The notes beneath the pieces are model-generated. The model had not been told where the DNA came from and did not search any database. It worked only from the letters and a program-made list of their open reading frames with translations. A stretch of 47,957 nt of DNA from CAZNDN01 sp964571815 (GTDB taxonomy: Bacteria > Fibrobacterota > Chitinivibrionia > Chitinivibrionales > WJKA01). The position numbers and the translations under genes were made by a program. Below, in pieces: positions 35,021-44,332 of this stretch; within the stretch, counting starts at the first letter, position 1, and each line of letters begins with the position of its first letter. The stretch spans positions 1 through 47,957 of the forward strand of contig CAZNDN010000018.1 in assembly GCA_964571815.1 (NCBI GenBank), written 5' to 3'.

Positions 35021-36217
35021 ATGGCAACCGTCGGCATCGCACAAAATGTTTACTGGATAGGAGTCAACGACCGGACCACCGACCTGTTTGAAGGCCTGTG
35101 GCCGATCACGCGGGAGGGAGTTTCCTACAACGCGTATCTGATCAACGATGAGAAGAAGGCCATCATCGACCTCGCCAAGGCGTTCAAGTCCGATGATTTT
35201 TTCACGCAGATTGCCGATATCGTCCCGCTGGATGCGGTCGACTACGTAGTAATCAACCACATGGAGCCCGACCACACGGGAGTGCTCAGGACCCTCAAGC
35301 GGCTCTCGCCCGATGTGACCTTTGTGGGCACGAAGAAGACCAGGGAAATGCTCAAGAACTATTATCAGATTGATGGTCCGTTCATGGAGGTCGGCGACGG
35401 GGACCGGTTGTCGCTGGGGCGCAGCGAGTTGTCGTTTTACGCCACCCCTTTTGTGCACTGGCCGGAGACCATGATGACCTACTATGGGCAGGAAGGAATT
35501 CTCTTCTCCTGCGACGGGTTCGGGGGTTACGGGGCCCTTCGCGGCGCCATTTTCGACGACCAGTGCTCTGACCCGGCATTCTATGAACGAGAGGCCCTTC
35601 GCTATTACGCCACGATCGTCGCCAAGTACCATCTCCCGGTTCTCAAAGCAATCGGCAAGCTCGGCTCTCTGGACATACGAATCGTGGCACCGTCGCACGG
35701 CCTGATCTGGAGGCACAATCCCGGCCGGATCATCGAGCTGTACGACAAGTGGTCTCGCTACGGCAAGGGGGAGACCGAAGATGGGGTAACCATTGTATAC
35801 GGCTCGATGTACGGCAACACTGAAGCGGTGATGCAGGCGGTGGGTCAGGGAGTTTCATCGCAGGGCGTTGCCGTGGATATCTTCGATGCCGCCCGGACAC
35901 ATCCGGCTTACATCCTGCCGTCGCTGTGGTCAAAAGGGGGAGTAATCGTGGGTGCTCCCACCTATGAAGGCGGGCTGTTCCCGCCCGTCGCGCACGTGAT
36001 CGAAATGGCAATTCAGAAAGCGGTGCGCAAGAGAAAGGCGGCCCTGTTTGGAAGCTACGGATGGTCGGGTGGGGCGATCAAGCAACTCAAGAAGACGACG
36101 GAAGAGGCGGGATGGGAAATCCTGGATGAATTCGAATTCCCCGGCGGGCCTTCGCGCGAGGATCTCAAGAGGGCCGAGAAACTCGGAGTCGCGTTTGCCT
36201 CGAAGCTGAAAGGGTAG
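35021..36217 (+). CDS. fprA: Flavodiiron protein (FprA-like oxygen/NO reductase)
   Basis: 398 aa from ATG 35021 with GAGGAGG upstream. The N-terminal metallo-beta-lactamase domain has all diiron ligands in register: His80-x-Glu82-x-Asp84-His85 (NHMEPDHTG), His146, Asp165 and His226. A flavodoxin domain begins near 255, with the FMN phosphate loop YGSMYGNTEA (260-269) and APTYEGGLFPPVAHV further on. There is no rubredoxin or flavin-reductase extension, so it is a class A protein. It should reduce O2 to water or NO to N2O with electrons from a rubredoxin, protecting an anaerobic or microaerophilic cell. The next gene starts five bases after its stop. Confidence 0.95.
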   Translation: MATVGIAQNVYWIGVNDRTTDLFEGLWPITREGVSYNAYLINDEKKAIIDLAKAFKSDDFFTQIADIVPLDAVDYVVINHMEPDHTGVLRTLKRLSPDVTFVGTKKTREMLKNYYQIDGPFMEVGDGDRLSLGRSELSFYATPFVHWPETMMTYYGQEGILFSCDGFGGYGALRGAIFDDQCSDPAFYEREALRYYATIVAKYHLPVLKAIGKLGSLDIRIVAPSHGLIWRHNPGRIIELYDKWSRYGKGETEDGVTIVYGSMYGNTEAVMQAVGQGVSSQGVAVDIFDAARTHPAYILPSLWSKGGVIVGAPTYEGGLFPPVAHVIEMAIQKAVRKRKAALFGSYGWSGGAIKQLKKTTEEAGWEILDEFEFPGGPSREDLKRAEKLGVAFASKLKG

Positions 36218-36222
36218 CCGGC

Positions 36223-37116
36223 GTGGATCTTCCCTCGAATGCACGGCGATTGCGCCGGTTTGTAACCGAGCCGGCGCGGACAATCGCGAGCGCGGCGGCA
36301 CGATGCGCGCGGAACAGGGGTATTGAATCGGCCGCGGGCATAGCGTTTTTCACCGTCTTCTCGCTCTTCCCCCTGCTCATCCTTTTGATTACAATCGGGA
36401 GCTTCTTCCTTGAAGACGTCGATATCCAGAAGCGAATATTCGATACTGCGTTCTCACTTCTTCCCGAATCGGCACACGAACTGATCCGCCGCAACGTCAA
36501 GCAGATCATCAATTCCCGCGGCGCCATGAGTATCGTGGGTGTGGGCGGTCTTCTGTGGGCCGCATCGGGCGTGCTGGTCATTCTTACCCGCACAATTGCG
36601 CGCGCGTGGCCCGAGACGCACCGGCGTAACGTGCTCAAGGCGCGGCTCAATGCGGTACTCATGCTGGGGATTCTGGGAGTGCTGCTGGCGGCTTTCTTTG
36701 TCGTCCAGATGGTTCTCCGCTTCCTGGCCGACACGCCGCTTCCGTTTCGCCTCGGCTATGTGCTGGGCGTATTGATCAGCGCGGTTTCGCCTTTCCTGGT
36801 GTACGGGTTCACGTTCACCGTGCTGACCTTGATGTACCGTTTCGTACCGAACTCATTTGTGCGGTGGCGCGACGCGGCCGCCGGCGGCGTTTTCACCCTG
36901 GTGCTCAGTGAAGCATTCACATGGGGATTCGGCAAGTTCCTCGACAGCGGTCTGGCGCGGTACAACCTTGTGTACGGCTCGCTGGGTACGCTCGTGGCCT
37001 TCATGTTCTGGACGTATGCCGTGTGCGTCGTTCTGGTCATGGGAGCTTACGTAAGCTCCGAGACCTCCCGACGATACGGTGGAGATACTACTGAAGACCG
37101 TAGCGGCGACGGATGA
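36223..37116 (+). CDS. YihY/BrkB-family inner-membrane protein
   Basis: 297 aa, GTG start with AAAGGG upstream, five bases after the flavodiiron stop. Six hydrophobic helices are visible: GIAFFTVFSLFPLLILLITIG, VGVGGLLWAASGVLVILTR, LMLGILGVLLAAFFVVQMVL, VLGVLISAVSPFLVYGFTFTV, AAAGGVFTLVLSEAFTWGF and TLVAFMFWTYAVCVVLVMGAY. The A-x-AFFTVFSLFPLL and YGSLGT...FWTY segments are the signature of the YihY (formerly ribonuclease BN) family. Function is uncertain; members have been linked to lipid transport. Probably co-transcribed with fprA. Confidence 0.88.
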   Translation: MDLPSNARRLRRFVTEPARTIASAAARCARNRGIESAAGIAFFTVFSLFPLLILLITIGSFFLEDVDIQKRIFDTAFSLLPESAHELIRRNVKQIINSRGAMSIVGVGGLLWAASGVLVILTRTIARAWPETHRRNVLKARLNAVLMLGILGVLLAAFFVVQMVLRFLADTPLPFRLGYVLGVLISAVSPFLVYGFTFTVLTLMYRFVPNSFVRWRDAAAGGVFTLVLSEAFTWGFGKFLDSGLARYNLVYGSLGTLVAFMFWTYAVCVVLVMGAYVSSETSRRYGGDTTEDRSGDG

Positions 37117-37200
37117 GTTCGGGCATTGTCTTTGAGTTCCTCCGGGAGTTGATTCGATTCAGCCTTTCTTCTCGCCCCCTCCCGGGTCGTGGAGGTGCCG

Positions 37201-37707
37201 ATGCGCCTGCGCAAGATAATTGATATCCAGACGGGCGAACTCGCCGACGCCTCCGGGAATGTGGTAATCTCCACCACGGCGCTGGGCTCGTGCGTGGCAA
37301 TCGCCCTGTACGACCCCGCCACCGGCGCCGGAGGGATGGCTCACGTGATGCTCCCCGGAAAATGTCCCGCGCCCGGCTCTCCCGAGAGGTTCCGCTACGT
37401 TGAAGACGCTCTCGCGGAACTCCTCCGACGTCTGGAACAACGCACCATACCCCGCGAACGCCTGATTGTCTCCGTTGCCGGAGGAGGCAACGTACTGGAG
37501 GATCCCGAAGACACCATCTGCCACGCCGTGATACGTTCCGTACTCGAAGCGCTCCAGGCCCGCGGCCTGGTTGTGACCGCGGGCTCGCTGGGAGGAAAAA
37601 CGCGGCGAAGAATGTCTCTCGACCTCCAGAAGGGATGTGTCCTGTGCGGCCTCGAGAACGGACCGGAGCGCCGGATCTGGAGCATGGCAGGCGGTCGTTC
37701 CCGCTGA
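37201..37707 (+). CDS. cheD: Chemoreceptor glutamine deamidase CheD
   Basis: 168 aa from ATG 37201 with GGAGG five bases upstream. The catalytic triad of the family is present: Thr25, Cys31 in ALGSCVAIALYDP and His48 in GGMAHVMLP; a second family block is GGGNVLEDPEDT. CheD deamidates glutamines of chemoreceptors and, in some species, stimulates the phosphatase CheC. No other chemotaxis gene is in the window. It is separated by 84 bases from the YihY-type gene and converges with the methyltransferase gene 11 bases away. Confidence 0.93.
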   Translation: MRLRKIIDIQTGELADASGNVVISTTALGSCVAIALYDPATGAGGMAHVMLPGKCPAPGSPERFRYVEDALAELLRRLEQRTIPRERLIVSVAGGGNVLEDPEDTICHAVIRSVLEALQARGLVVTAGSLGGKTRRRMSLDLQKGCVLCGLENGPERRIWSMAGGRSR

Positions 37708-37718
37708 TGACGAACCTG

Positions 37719-38603
37719 TCAGGAAGCAGCCACCGCCTTTGCCAGCGCAGCGACATGCTCCGATGTCGTCCCGCAGCATCCCCCGATGATATTGGCGCCG
37801 GCCTCGATCAAACGCGGCACGAACGATGCCGTCACGGCGGGCGTTTCGGGGTAGACCACTTCGCCGTCACGCTGCTGCGGCATGCCGGCGTTACCATGCA
37901 CAAGAATGGGGGTGTCGGGGCACACCGTGCGCATGCGCGCGACGATTTCGACCATGTTCTCCATCCCGTTGCCGCAGTTGGAGCCGATAACGCTCGCCCC
38001 GGCATCGACCACCGCGGGCGCAGCCTCCGCCGGCGACAAGCCCATCATGGTGCGATACTCACCCTGGACAGTCTTCTCGAACGTGAATGTTGAAATGATT
38101 TCAAGATCGGTGTTTTCTTTCGCGGCGCGAATCGCGCACAACGCTTCGTCCAGCGCCGACATCGTCTCGATACAGACCGCGTCGGCGCCCCCCGCCTCAA
38201 GCGCCTTGATCTGCTCGGCAAACGACTCGTAGAGCTTCTCTTCCGACACCTCCCCCATCATGAGTATAACCCCGCTCGGCCCCACCGAGGCGATCACATG
38301 ACGATCGGGGCCGGCAGCTTCGCGGGAAATCCGCGCCGCCGCTTCGTTGATCTCCCTCGCCCTGTCGCCGAGCCCGAAACGCTCAAGCTTCAGTGAACTC
38401 CCGCCGAAACTGTTCGTCTGAATCATGTCGGCGCCCGCCTCGACGTATCCGCGCGCCACCCCGAGCACATCCTCGCGCCGCTCCAGGCACCACAACTCGG
38501 GGCATTCGCTTGTTGTCAGGCCCCTCTTCTGCAGCGACGTTCCCCACCCGCCGTCGGATACAAGCGTGCGTCCCTCCGCCACCTGCTCAGCAATCTTCTT
38601 CAC
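37719..38603 (-). CDS. Homocysteine S-methyltransferase-family protein (MetH N-terminal-like)
   Basis: 294 aa from GTG 38603, chosen because GGGAGG lies five bases upstream; a longer in-frame start at 38705 is possible. The TIM barrel opens LVSDGGWGTSLQKRGL and holds the zinc-binding cysteines Cys210 (IGSNCGNGMEN) and Cys276-Cys277 (IIGGCCGTTSEH) of the Hcy-binding domain. It lacks the folate, cobalamin and activation domains of full MetH, so it would need a partner methyl donor, for example a corrinoid protein, or use another donor such as S-methylmethionine. The corrinoid cluster in the same window makes a cobamide link possible but unproven. Confidence 0.85.
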   Translation of the reverse strand: MKKIAEQVAEGRTLVSDGGWGTSLQKRGLTTSECPELWCLERREDVLGVARGYVEAGADMIQTNSFGGSSLKLERFGLGDRAREINEAAARISREAAGPDRHVIASVGPSGVILMMGEVSEEKLYESFAEQIKALEAGGADAVCIETMSALDEALCAIRAAKENTDLEIISTFTFEKTVQGEYRTMMGLSPAEAAPAVVDAGASVIGSNCGNGMENMVEIVARMRTVCPDTPILVHGNAGMPQQRDGEVVYPETPAVTASFVPRLIEAGANIIGGCCGTTSEHVAALAKAVAAS

Positions 38604-38912
38604 AACCACCTCCCGAATCAGGTTTCGTCCGGCCCGACCTCCCCGCAGCATCTCGCCGGCGCCGCTTCCGTTCAGTTTCCCGACCCTCGACAGCGGCAGA
38701 CACATCGTGGCCTGCCGTCGAATAACGGTGTCACAAAATACAACACACCCGGCCCGGATGTGCAGTGTGAACCATCACCGTACACGAGCCGCCGCCACCG
38801 CCGCGGCACCCATGCGCCGTGCCCGTCGACGTGCGCTGCGATCTTGTCGTGCCGGCGGCCCAGACCCTATTTTTAAGTGACCGTGCCGAGCATTCGTCCA
38901 AAGGATGGCTCC
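38604..38912. promoter_or_regulatory. Divergent region with promoter for the SbcD-like gene
   Basis: No gene seen in these 309 bases. On the plus strand TTGTCG (38844-38849) and TATTTT (38868-38873), 18 bases apart, form a reasonable promoter. A transcript starting near 38880 would exclude the upstream GTG 38877 and leave TTG 38913, with AAAGGA before it, as the start. Confidence 0.4.
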
Positions 38913-40013
38913 TTGAGAGTTTTCGTTACCTCCGACATACATATCGGTCTGAAATTCACCGGCTATGCCGATGTGCAGGACCAACTCATCGAGGCGCGCT
39001 TCGCGGTCCTGCAGCGAATGATCGACCAGGCCAACGAGCAGCAGTGCGAGCTGTTCGTCATCGCGGGCGACCTTTTCGAACGGCAGGGGATTCCCCGACG
39101 CGACGTTCTCAGGGTGCGAAGCATGCTCGACTCCTTTGACGGCGGACTCGTTGCCGTGCTTCCGGGCAACCACGACTACCTTCAGGCGGGCGACGGGGGC
39201 CTGTGGGACGGTTTCGAGGAGTCCGGCGCCGGAGCGGTCCTTTTCATGCGGGAGCCCGTCCCCTGTCCTCTCAAGCAGCGTTACCATATCGATGCCTGCC
39301 TCTATCCGGGGCCCTGCGTCTCCAAGCACGCGGCCGAGAATGCCGTGGGCTGGATCCGCGATGTTGAAAAGGATACCGGTCATTCATTTCATATCGGCGT
39401 GGCTCACGGCAGCCTCGAAGGTGTTTCACCCGATTTCGACGGCAGCTTCTACCCCATGACACAGAAGGACCTGGCTGTCACCGGCATCGACTGCTGGCTG
39501 CTGGGCCATACGCACGTGCCCCGGCACACCGGGGCCGTCTATTTCGCCGGGACGCCGGAACCCGATGGTTTCGACTGCACTCACCGGGGAAGCGCCTGGA
39601 TCATCGAGCTGGAGAAAGACCGGCAGCCCGGCGGGCAATGCGTTACAACGGGCGCCTATCGATTCGAAACGGCGATCGAGCGGGTAAGCGGCGTCGACGA
39701 CCTTGAACGCATCGGCGCCGGGTTCCAGGGCAACGACTACCGGCACTGCCTTCTGAAGCTCACGCTGACCGGAAGCCTTCCCCGCGAGGACTACAACCGT
39801 ATCGGCACGCTGCGCGAGCAGATTTCCGAGAGCGTGTTTCACCTTCATTCGTTTGTCAACGATGTCAGGGAAGAGATCAGTCGGGAGGATATCGACCGGG
39901 AGTTCACCGAAGGCTCGTTTGCCCATACGCTTCTTGCGCGCCTGTCCCGGCGGGAGGAGGACTCCCGGGCGTTGCAGACAGCCTACCATCTTATCGGGAA
40001 GATGCGGCAATGA
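38913..40013 (+). CDS. SbcD/Mre11-like DNA repair nuclease
   Basis: 366 aa from TTG 38913 (AAAGGA seven bases upstream; the protein then starts directly with the fold, LRVFVTSDIHIG). A GTG at 38877 is the alternative. The calcineurin-like phosphoesterase motifs are complete: DIHIG, GDLFE, GNHDY (LPGNHDYLQAGDGG), AHGSLEG and LGHTHVP. The C-terminal part (about 260-366) fits the capping and ATPase-binding region. The stop overlaps the start of the ATPase gene (ATGA, 40010-40013), so the two subunits are made together, as for SbcD-SbcC. It should trim DNA ends or hairpins with its partner. Confidence 0.9.
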   Translation: MRVFVTSDIHIGLKFTGYADVQDQLIEARFAVLQRMIDQANEQQCELFVIAGDLFERQGIPRRDVLRVRSMLDSFDGGLVAVLPGNHDYLQAGDGGLWDGFEESGAGAVLFMREPVPCPLKQRYHIDACLYPGPCVSKHAAENAVGWIRDVEKDTGHSFHIGVAHGSLEGVSPDFDGSFYPMTQKDLAVTGIDCWLLGHTHVPRHTGAVYFAGTPEPDGFDCTHRGSAWIIELEKDRQPGGQCVTTGAYRFETAIERVSGVDDLERIGAGFQGNDYRHCLLKLTLTGSLPREDYNRIGTLREQISESVFHLHSFVNDVREEISREDIDREFTEGSFAHTLLARLSRREEDSRALQTAYHLIGKMRQ

Positions 40014-42436
40014 TTCTCGACTCCGTCTCCCTGCACCCATTCGGCGGGCTCAACGATGCGCGCATCTCATTCAACCGCCGATTGACCGTGGTCCCTGGTC
40101 CCAACGAAGCCGGGAAGTCCACGTTCTTCGGTGCAGTAAGCAGCGCGCTTCTCATGCCGGTCAAGCCGCGCAAGAACTCAGCCGAATACCGCAGCCTGCA
40201 GCGGTTCATTCCGCTCGGCGGAGACTCGGCCTCGGTGAAGCTGCGATTCTCGATCGGCGGCGATGCGTATCTCCTTGAGAAGGCATGGGGTGTTCAACCC
40301 GCCTGTCGCCTTGTTCTTCCGGGCGGCGCCGTGCTCAAGGATGAGCAGGCGGTGAGGTCACGACTGCTGCAGCTCCTGCCGGCAACCGCGGCAACCTGCA
40401 GGAACGTTCTCATGGGATACCAGGGTGGTCTGGCGCGAAGCATCGACGAGATCTCCGCCGACGGCGTTTCGGTGCGATCGCTCAGCGATATCCTTCGCTC
40501 GGCCGTAGAAGAAACCGACGGCGTCTCGGTGGACGCGTTCATGGACGAGCTGGAGCGGGAATACGCCGAGTACTTCGGCCGGTGGGACCCGGCGCTCGAT
40601 GCTCCGGAAGGCAATCGCGGCATAGCCTCGCCCTGGGTCAAGGGCGTCGGACACGTGCTCCGCGCATACTACGAAAAGGAAGAGGCGAGAGTCAAACTCG
40701 AATCGGTCCGGGAGTACGATGCGCGCATGGATGGAATCAACAAAGAGATTGCCGAACTCACCGGCGAAATCGAGCCGGTCGAGGCGTTTCTCAACGACAA
40801 TCGCGAAGCTCTGCAAGCGGCGGAACAACGTCGGGTGCTGAGTGCCGAACGCACGGCGGTGGAAGCCGAGCTTCGGCGGATGCAGGAAGCAAACCGTACG
40901 TGGCCCGTGCTGGAGCATCGCCTGCAGCAACTTCAGCGGGATATTCCGGCGGTTCACCAACGGGTGACACGGATCCAAGAGGAAGAGAAGCGGGCCGTGG
41001 AAGCGCAGTCTTCACGGGACGAGCGCCGGCGGCTGGCACGAGCCGCCCCCGAGTGGGAGAAGCTGGCTGAGCTGCGGAAGAGGCACGAGAAGGCGCCGCG
41101 GAAGGCCTTCGAGCATATCGACACGGTCCGTGAAGCGCACGGCCGGGTCCGTACCGCCGAAGCGGCGGTAGCGGCGGGAAAGCTCACCCTGGAACTGCGT
41201 GCTCACGCGGATGTTTCACTGACCGCGGGCGCCGACGCCGATCCGCGCGCCGACATCGACGTGGCTCGCGGAGAGACAAAGACCTTTGCGGCAGGGGGAC
41301 GTTTGCGGCTTGACCATCGCGACTGGACCATCACCGTCTTCTCGGGCGAAAAAGATAACGTATTGAATCGCGAGAAAGATCTCCAGGAAGCGCGGCACGC
41401 GCTTACAAGTCTGCTCGCCTCGTGCAAGGCGGGCTCCATCGAGGAAGCGGAAGAGCAGGCCCGGGCCTGTTCGGAGATTGTCCGTAAAATCAACGAACAG
41501 CAACGCAAGCTCGAGGCGCTTTTGGAAGGAGAGTCGTTGGAGGAGCTTCGGGCACGGGTCGGGGAATCGTCCCCAACGGAGCCCGCGCGGCCGGTTGCCG
41601 AGATTGTGGAGGAACGGGTCCGCCTTGAGCAGGACGCGGCAGCGGGGAGCAGGGAGCGGGACGAGACCGCGCAGTCGCTGGAAAAACTCAGGGAAGAGTA
41701 CGGCGATCCCGATGCTCTTCTGTTGAAGGTATCCGATGCCGTCGGCCGCCGCCGGGAACTGGCGGAGCGCATTGATGCACTTGCGCCGCTGCCGGAGGGG
41801 GTATCGGACAGCGAAGCATTTGTCGAAGACTACAAAAGGATGCAGACCCGCGGCGAGCATCTTCGCCGGGAACGGACCGCAAAACTGATGGAACAGGCGG
41901 AGCTGAAGGGGCGGGAACCGGAGCAGTCCGCCGAAGATCTCCTGCGGGTTCTCGACGAAACGGAACAGCGGCTGCGGCAGGTCCGGGAAAGCGCCGCGGC
42001 GGTTGCACGCGTCCGGGAGGAGGCCGCCGAAGTGAGGCGAGAGGGGCGAAGCGACATATTCGCCGGCATGCGCCGGGAAATCACACGCCTGACGCAGACA
42101 ATAACCGAAGAGACGTACGAGAATGTCGACATGGACCGGGGCCTGCCGCGTGGTGTTGTCCGGCCCGACGGCGTCTCGGTGCACTATGAACTGCTTTCCG
42201 GAGGAACGCGGGACGTGCTCGCCCTTGCGCTGCGCCTGGCAATGGCCTCGTATTTCCTTCGCAATGCCGAAGGATTCCTGGTCCTGGACGATCCCTTTGT
42301 CGACATGGATCCGGTGCGCCGGCGAAAGGCGGCCGAGGTACTCACGAACTTCGCCGCGTCCAGACAAACCATCCTCTTCACCTGCCATCCCTCGCACGCG
42401 GAGTTGTTCGACGACAGCGCCGTGGTGAGTGTCTGA
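40010..42436 (+). CDS. SbcC/Rad50-like ATPase (YhaN-type), no zinc hook
   Basis: 808 aa. Walker A GPNEAGKST (29-37) is followed by two coiled-coil arms (about 210-390 and 450-715), and the C-terminal lobe has the signature LSGGTRDVLALALRL (about 728) and Walker B FLVLDDPFVDMD (about 757). Between the arms, where SbcC/Rad50 has the CxxC zinc hook, there is instead a beta-rich insert of about 55 residues (ADVSLTAGADADPRADIDV...RLRLDHRDWTITVF). No CxxC occurs there. This and the short length fit the YhaN-type branch of SbcC relatives. It should form an ATP-driven complex with the coupled nuclease at DNA ends. Confidence 0.88.
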   Translation: MILDSVSLHPFGGLNDARISFNRRLTVVPGPNEAGKSTFFGAVSSALLMPVKPRKNSAEYRSLQRFIPLGGDSASVKLRFSIGGDAYLLEKAWGVQPACRLVLPGGAVLKDEQAVRSRLLQLLPATAATCRNVLMGYQGGLARSIDEISADGVSVRSLSDILRSAVEETDGVSVDAFMDELEREYAEYFGRWDPALDAPEGNRGIASPWVKGVGHVLRAYYEKEEARVKLESVREYDARMDGINKEIAELTGEIEPVEAFLNDNREALQAAEQRRVLSAERTAVEAELRRMQEANRTWPVLEHRLQQLQRDIPAVHQRVTRIQEEEKRAVEAQSSRDERRRLARAAPEWEKLAELRKRHEKAPRKAFEHIDTVREAHGRVRTAEAAVAAGKLTLELRAHADVSLTAGADADPRADIDVARGETKTFAAGGRLRLDHRDWTITVFSGEKDNVLNREKDLQEARHALTSLLASCKAGSIEEAEEQARACSEIVRKINEQQRKLEALLEGESLEELRARVGESSPTEPARPVAEIVEERVRLEQDAAAGSRERDETAQSLEKLREEYGDPDALLLKVSDAVGRRRELAERIDALAPLPEGVSDSEAFVEDYKRMQTRGEHLRRERTAKLMEQAELKGREPEQSAEDLLRVLDETEQRLRQVRESAAAVARVREEAAEVRREGRSDIFAGMRREITRLTQTITEETYENVDMDRGLPRGVVRPDGVSVHYELLSGGTRDVLALALRLAMASYFLRNAEGFLVLDDPFVDMDPVRRRKAAEVLTNFAASRQTILFTCHPSHAELFDDSAVVSV

Positions 42437-42506
42437 TGGTGTACCGGACGCAGCTACTCAGATACGCAACGTTGTCTGTACGTTCATCCCGGGCCCTTCG
42501 AAAAAC

Positions 42507-43592
42507 TCACGGTACGTCTGTTGAAGAATCGGGTATCCGGGCAGCAACAGCCTCCACCAACCTCTGATTCCTTTCGGGAGTCGACGGCATTATCCGCACC
42601 ATGTCCGGCATTCCAAAGGACGAACAGTCGCGTACGGCAATATGGTAGTCTTCGAGCATGGTCCTCCGGAACTGCGATGCACTTTCGGTCCGCAGGAGCA
42701 TGAACGGACACCTGCCGTCGTGCACTTCGACGCCAAGGTTGCGGAGCGCATCTTTCAGCTTTCTCTTCTCCCGCAGTATTGCCGACCACTGTTGCCGGAA
42801 CTGCTCGTAAAGGGGCGGAATCTCGAGTACGACCGCCTGAGCAATTGTCGATACGGCCCACGGCAGGCGAAGCCCGCGAAGCTCCTCAACCGCGCTTCCC
42901 GACGACACCGCGTACGCCGCCCGTATTCCGCCGATTCCGAACGGCTTTGTCAGTGATTTCAAAACGAGCAGATTGCGAAACCGCGAAACCAGACTCAGCG
43001 CCGTCTCGCAGCTCTCCCCCATTTCCTGATAGCTTTCATCGACACAGACCGTTACCCCGGGGAGGGCTTCACACAACTCCCGCAGCTCCTTTGGCGGAAG
43101 GTAGTCGCCGGTGGGATTGTTCGGATTGCATACCATGACCAGTGAGCAGGACTCTTCTCGAACGTTGCCCGGGACAGCATCGAACTCCACGCGGTTTCGG
43201 GGGAAAGGAACGCGCCTCACGGGAGTATGGTGCCGATCGAACGCAGCAGCATAGTCTCCGTAAGTCGGCCCGAGTGTCAGGGCCTTCCTGTGGATGCAGG
43301 GAAGAATGAAAATCGCCTCGGTCATGCCGGCCGTGCAGGCGATCCATTCGGGAGGGATGTCGTGAAAGGAGGCCAAAGCCTCCACGGCCTCACGGCACTC
43401 GTTGTCGGGGTAATGGGCGAGGTTGACTTCCGCTATCTTCTCCGATACTCGTGGAGGAAGCGGCCAGGGATTGACTGTTGCACTTACATCGATGATCTCC
43501 GACGGCCTCAGGCCGAGACGACGCAGCTCACGATACGGGATACTCCCGTGAGCCTGCGGCCCGGCTCCCGGTCCCGGACTCAATTCAGACAT
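42507..43592 (-). CDS. cobD: Threonine-phosphate decarboxylase CobD (PLP enzyme)
   Basis: 361 aa, class II aminotransferase fold close to histidinol-phosphate aminotransferase. The opening HGSIPYRELRRLGLRPSEII..SATVNPWPLPP is typical of CobD. PLP-binding features are VCNPNNPTG (154-162), Asp185 in CVDESYQEM, and Lys216 in LKSLTKPFGIGG. In the corrinoid pathway it decarboxylates L-threonine phosphate to aminopropanol phosphate, the linker used by CbiB. The position directly after cobS (13 to 16 bases of overlap) and with cbiB in the cluster decides for CobD over HisC. Confidence 0.88.
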   Translation of the reverse strand: MSELSPGPGAGPQAHGSIPYRELRRLGLRPSEIIDVSATVNPWPLPPRVSEKIAEVNLAHYPDNECREAVEALASFHDIPPEWIACTAGMTEAIFILPCIHRKALTLGPTYGDYAAAFDRHHTPVRRVPFPRNRVEFDAVPGNVREESCSLVMVCNPNNPTGDYLPPKELRELCEALPGVTVCVDESYQEMGESCETALSLVSRFRNLLVLKSLTKPFGIGGIRAAYAVSSGSAVEELRGLRLPWAVSTIAQAVVLEIPPLYEQFRQQWSAILREKRKLKDALRNLGVEVHDGRCPFMLLRTESASQFRRTMLEDYHIAVRDCSSFGMPDMVRIMPSTPERNQRLVEAVAARIPDSSTDVP

Positions 43593-44332
43593 GCAATCGC
43601 ACCCGTGAGAAAGGTAAGTTCGAACAGTTCCGATGATGCACCGACGCAGTCACCCGTGATACCCCCCAGCCTGCGCATGCATTTCAGACACACGATCAGC
43701 GCCGCGATCCCGCCCGCAACAAGCGGTATCGCTGCAGTTGTCGCACCTTCCCGGTACACGAGCGCCGTGATACATGCCGCGGCCTCAACAACCAGAACTA
43801 CGCGAACCGGGTTTGTGGCGCGGTAGCCGCCGGCCTTGCCCTGCCTGCCGCCGGCATACGGCGCCAGGGCAAGGACAATCGCCTGGACAAGCCGCGATAT
43901 GCCGAATGTAAAGATCAGCCATCTCAGAGCGTCGTTGATCAGCAGCACCCGGTACAGCTCTACCCGCACGAGTATCGCCACCACCACGCCGGCAATACCG
44001 AATGTTCCCAGGTGCGGATCCTTCATGATGGCGCGCGTCTTCTCTTCGCCGTGAAGGGTGCCGAATGCATCGACAAAATCCCCCAGCCCGTCAAGATGCA
44101 AGGCGCCGGTGATTCCGTATGTCAGTACCGCAAGGAAAATCGCCTGAAGGGCAACGGTGCCGGGCAGGCCGGTGGCGACAAAGGCCCATCCCGCAAGATA
44201 ATGGAGTCCTCCCACGGCGCAGCCGACAACCGCAAACCACGGAAGGGCGCGATGCTTTGCGCCGGCGTCCTCCCTGCCGGGAAATGGCGCTATTGTCAAG
44301 GTCCGCACCGCGTGCACGAAGCCGCTAGGCAT
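43580..44332 (-). CDS. cobS: Cobalamin-5'-phosphate synthase CobS
   Basis: 250 aa from ATG 44332 (the GTG one codon upstream is possible). Polytopic membrane enzyme with the family motif ALHLDGLGDFVDAFG...IMKDPHLGTFG, which carries the Asp residues that bind metal and the nucleotide linkage, and later ARP-like loop GGYRATNPVR. It joins GDP-cobinamide to alpha-ribazole phosphate in the inner membrane. Its start lies inside the end of cobT and its stop inside the start of cobD, showing translational coupling. Confidence 0.92.
   Translation of the reverse strand: MPSGFVHAVRTLTIAPFPGREDAGAKHRALPWFAVVGCAVGGLHYLAGWAFVATGLPGTVALQAIFLAVLTYGITGALHLDGLGDFVDAFGTLHGEEKTRAIMKDPHLGTFGIAGVVVAILVRVELYRVLLINDALRWLIFTFGISRLVQAIVLALAPYAGGRQGKAGGYRATNPVRVVLVVEAAACITALVYREGATTAAIPLVAGGIAALIVCLKCMRRLGGITGDCVGASSELFELTFLTGAIACLN

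Noticed and set aside
42490..42513. CCCTTCGAAAAACTCAC resembling the 21189 repeat
   Set aside because: Only partly similar, no inverted partner, and it overlaps the end of cobD.
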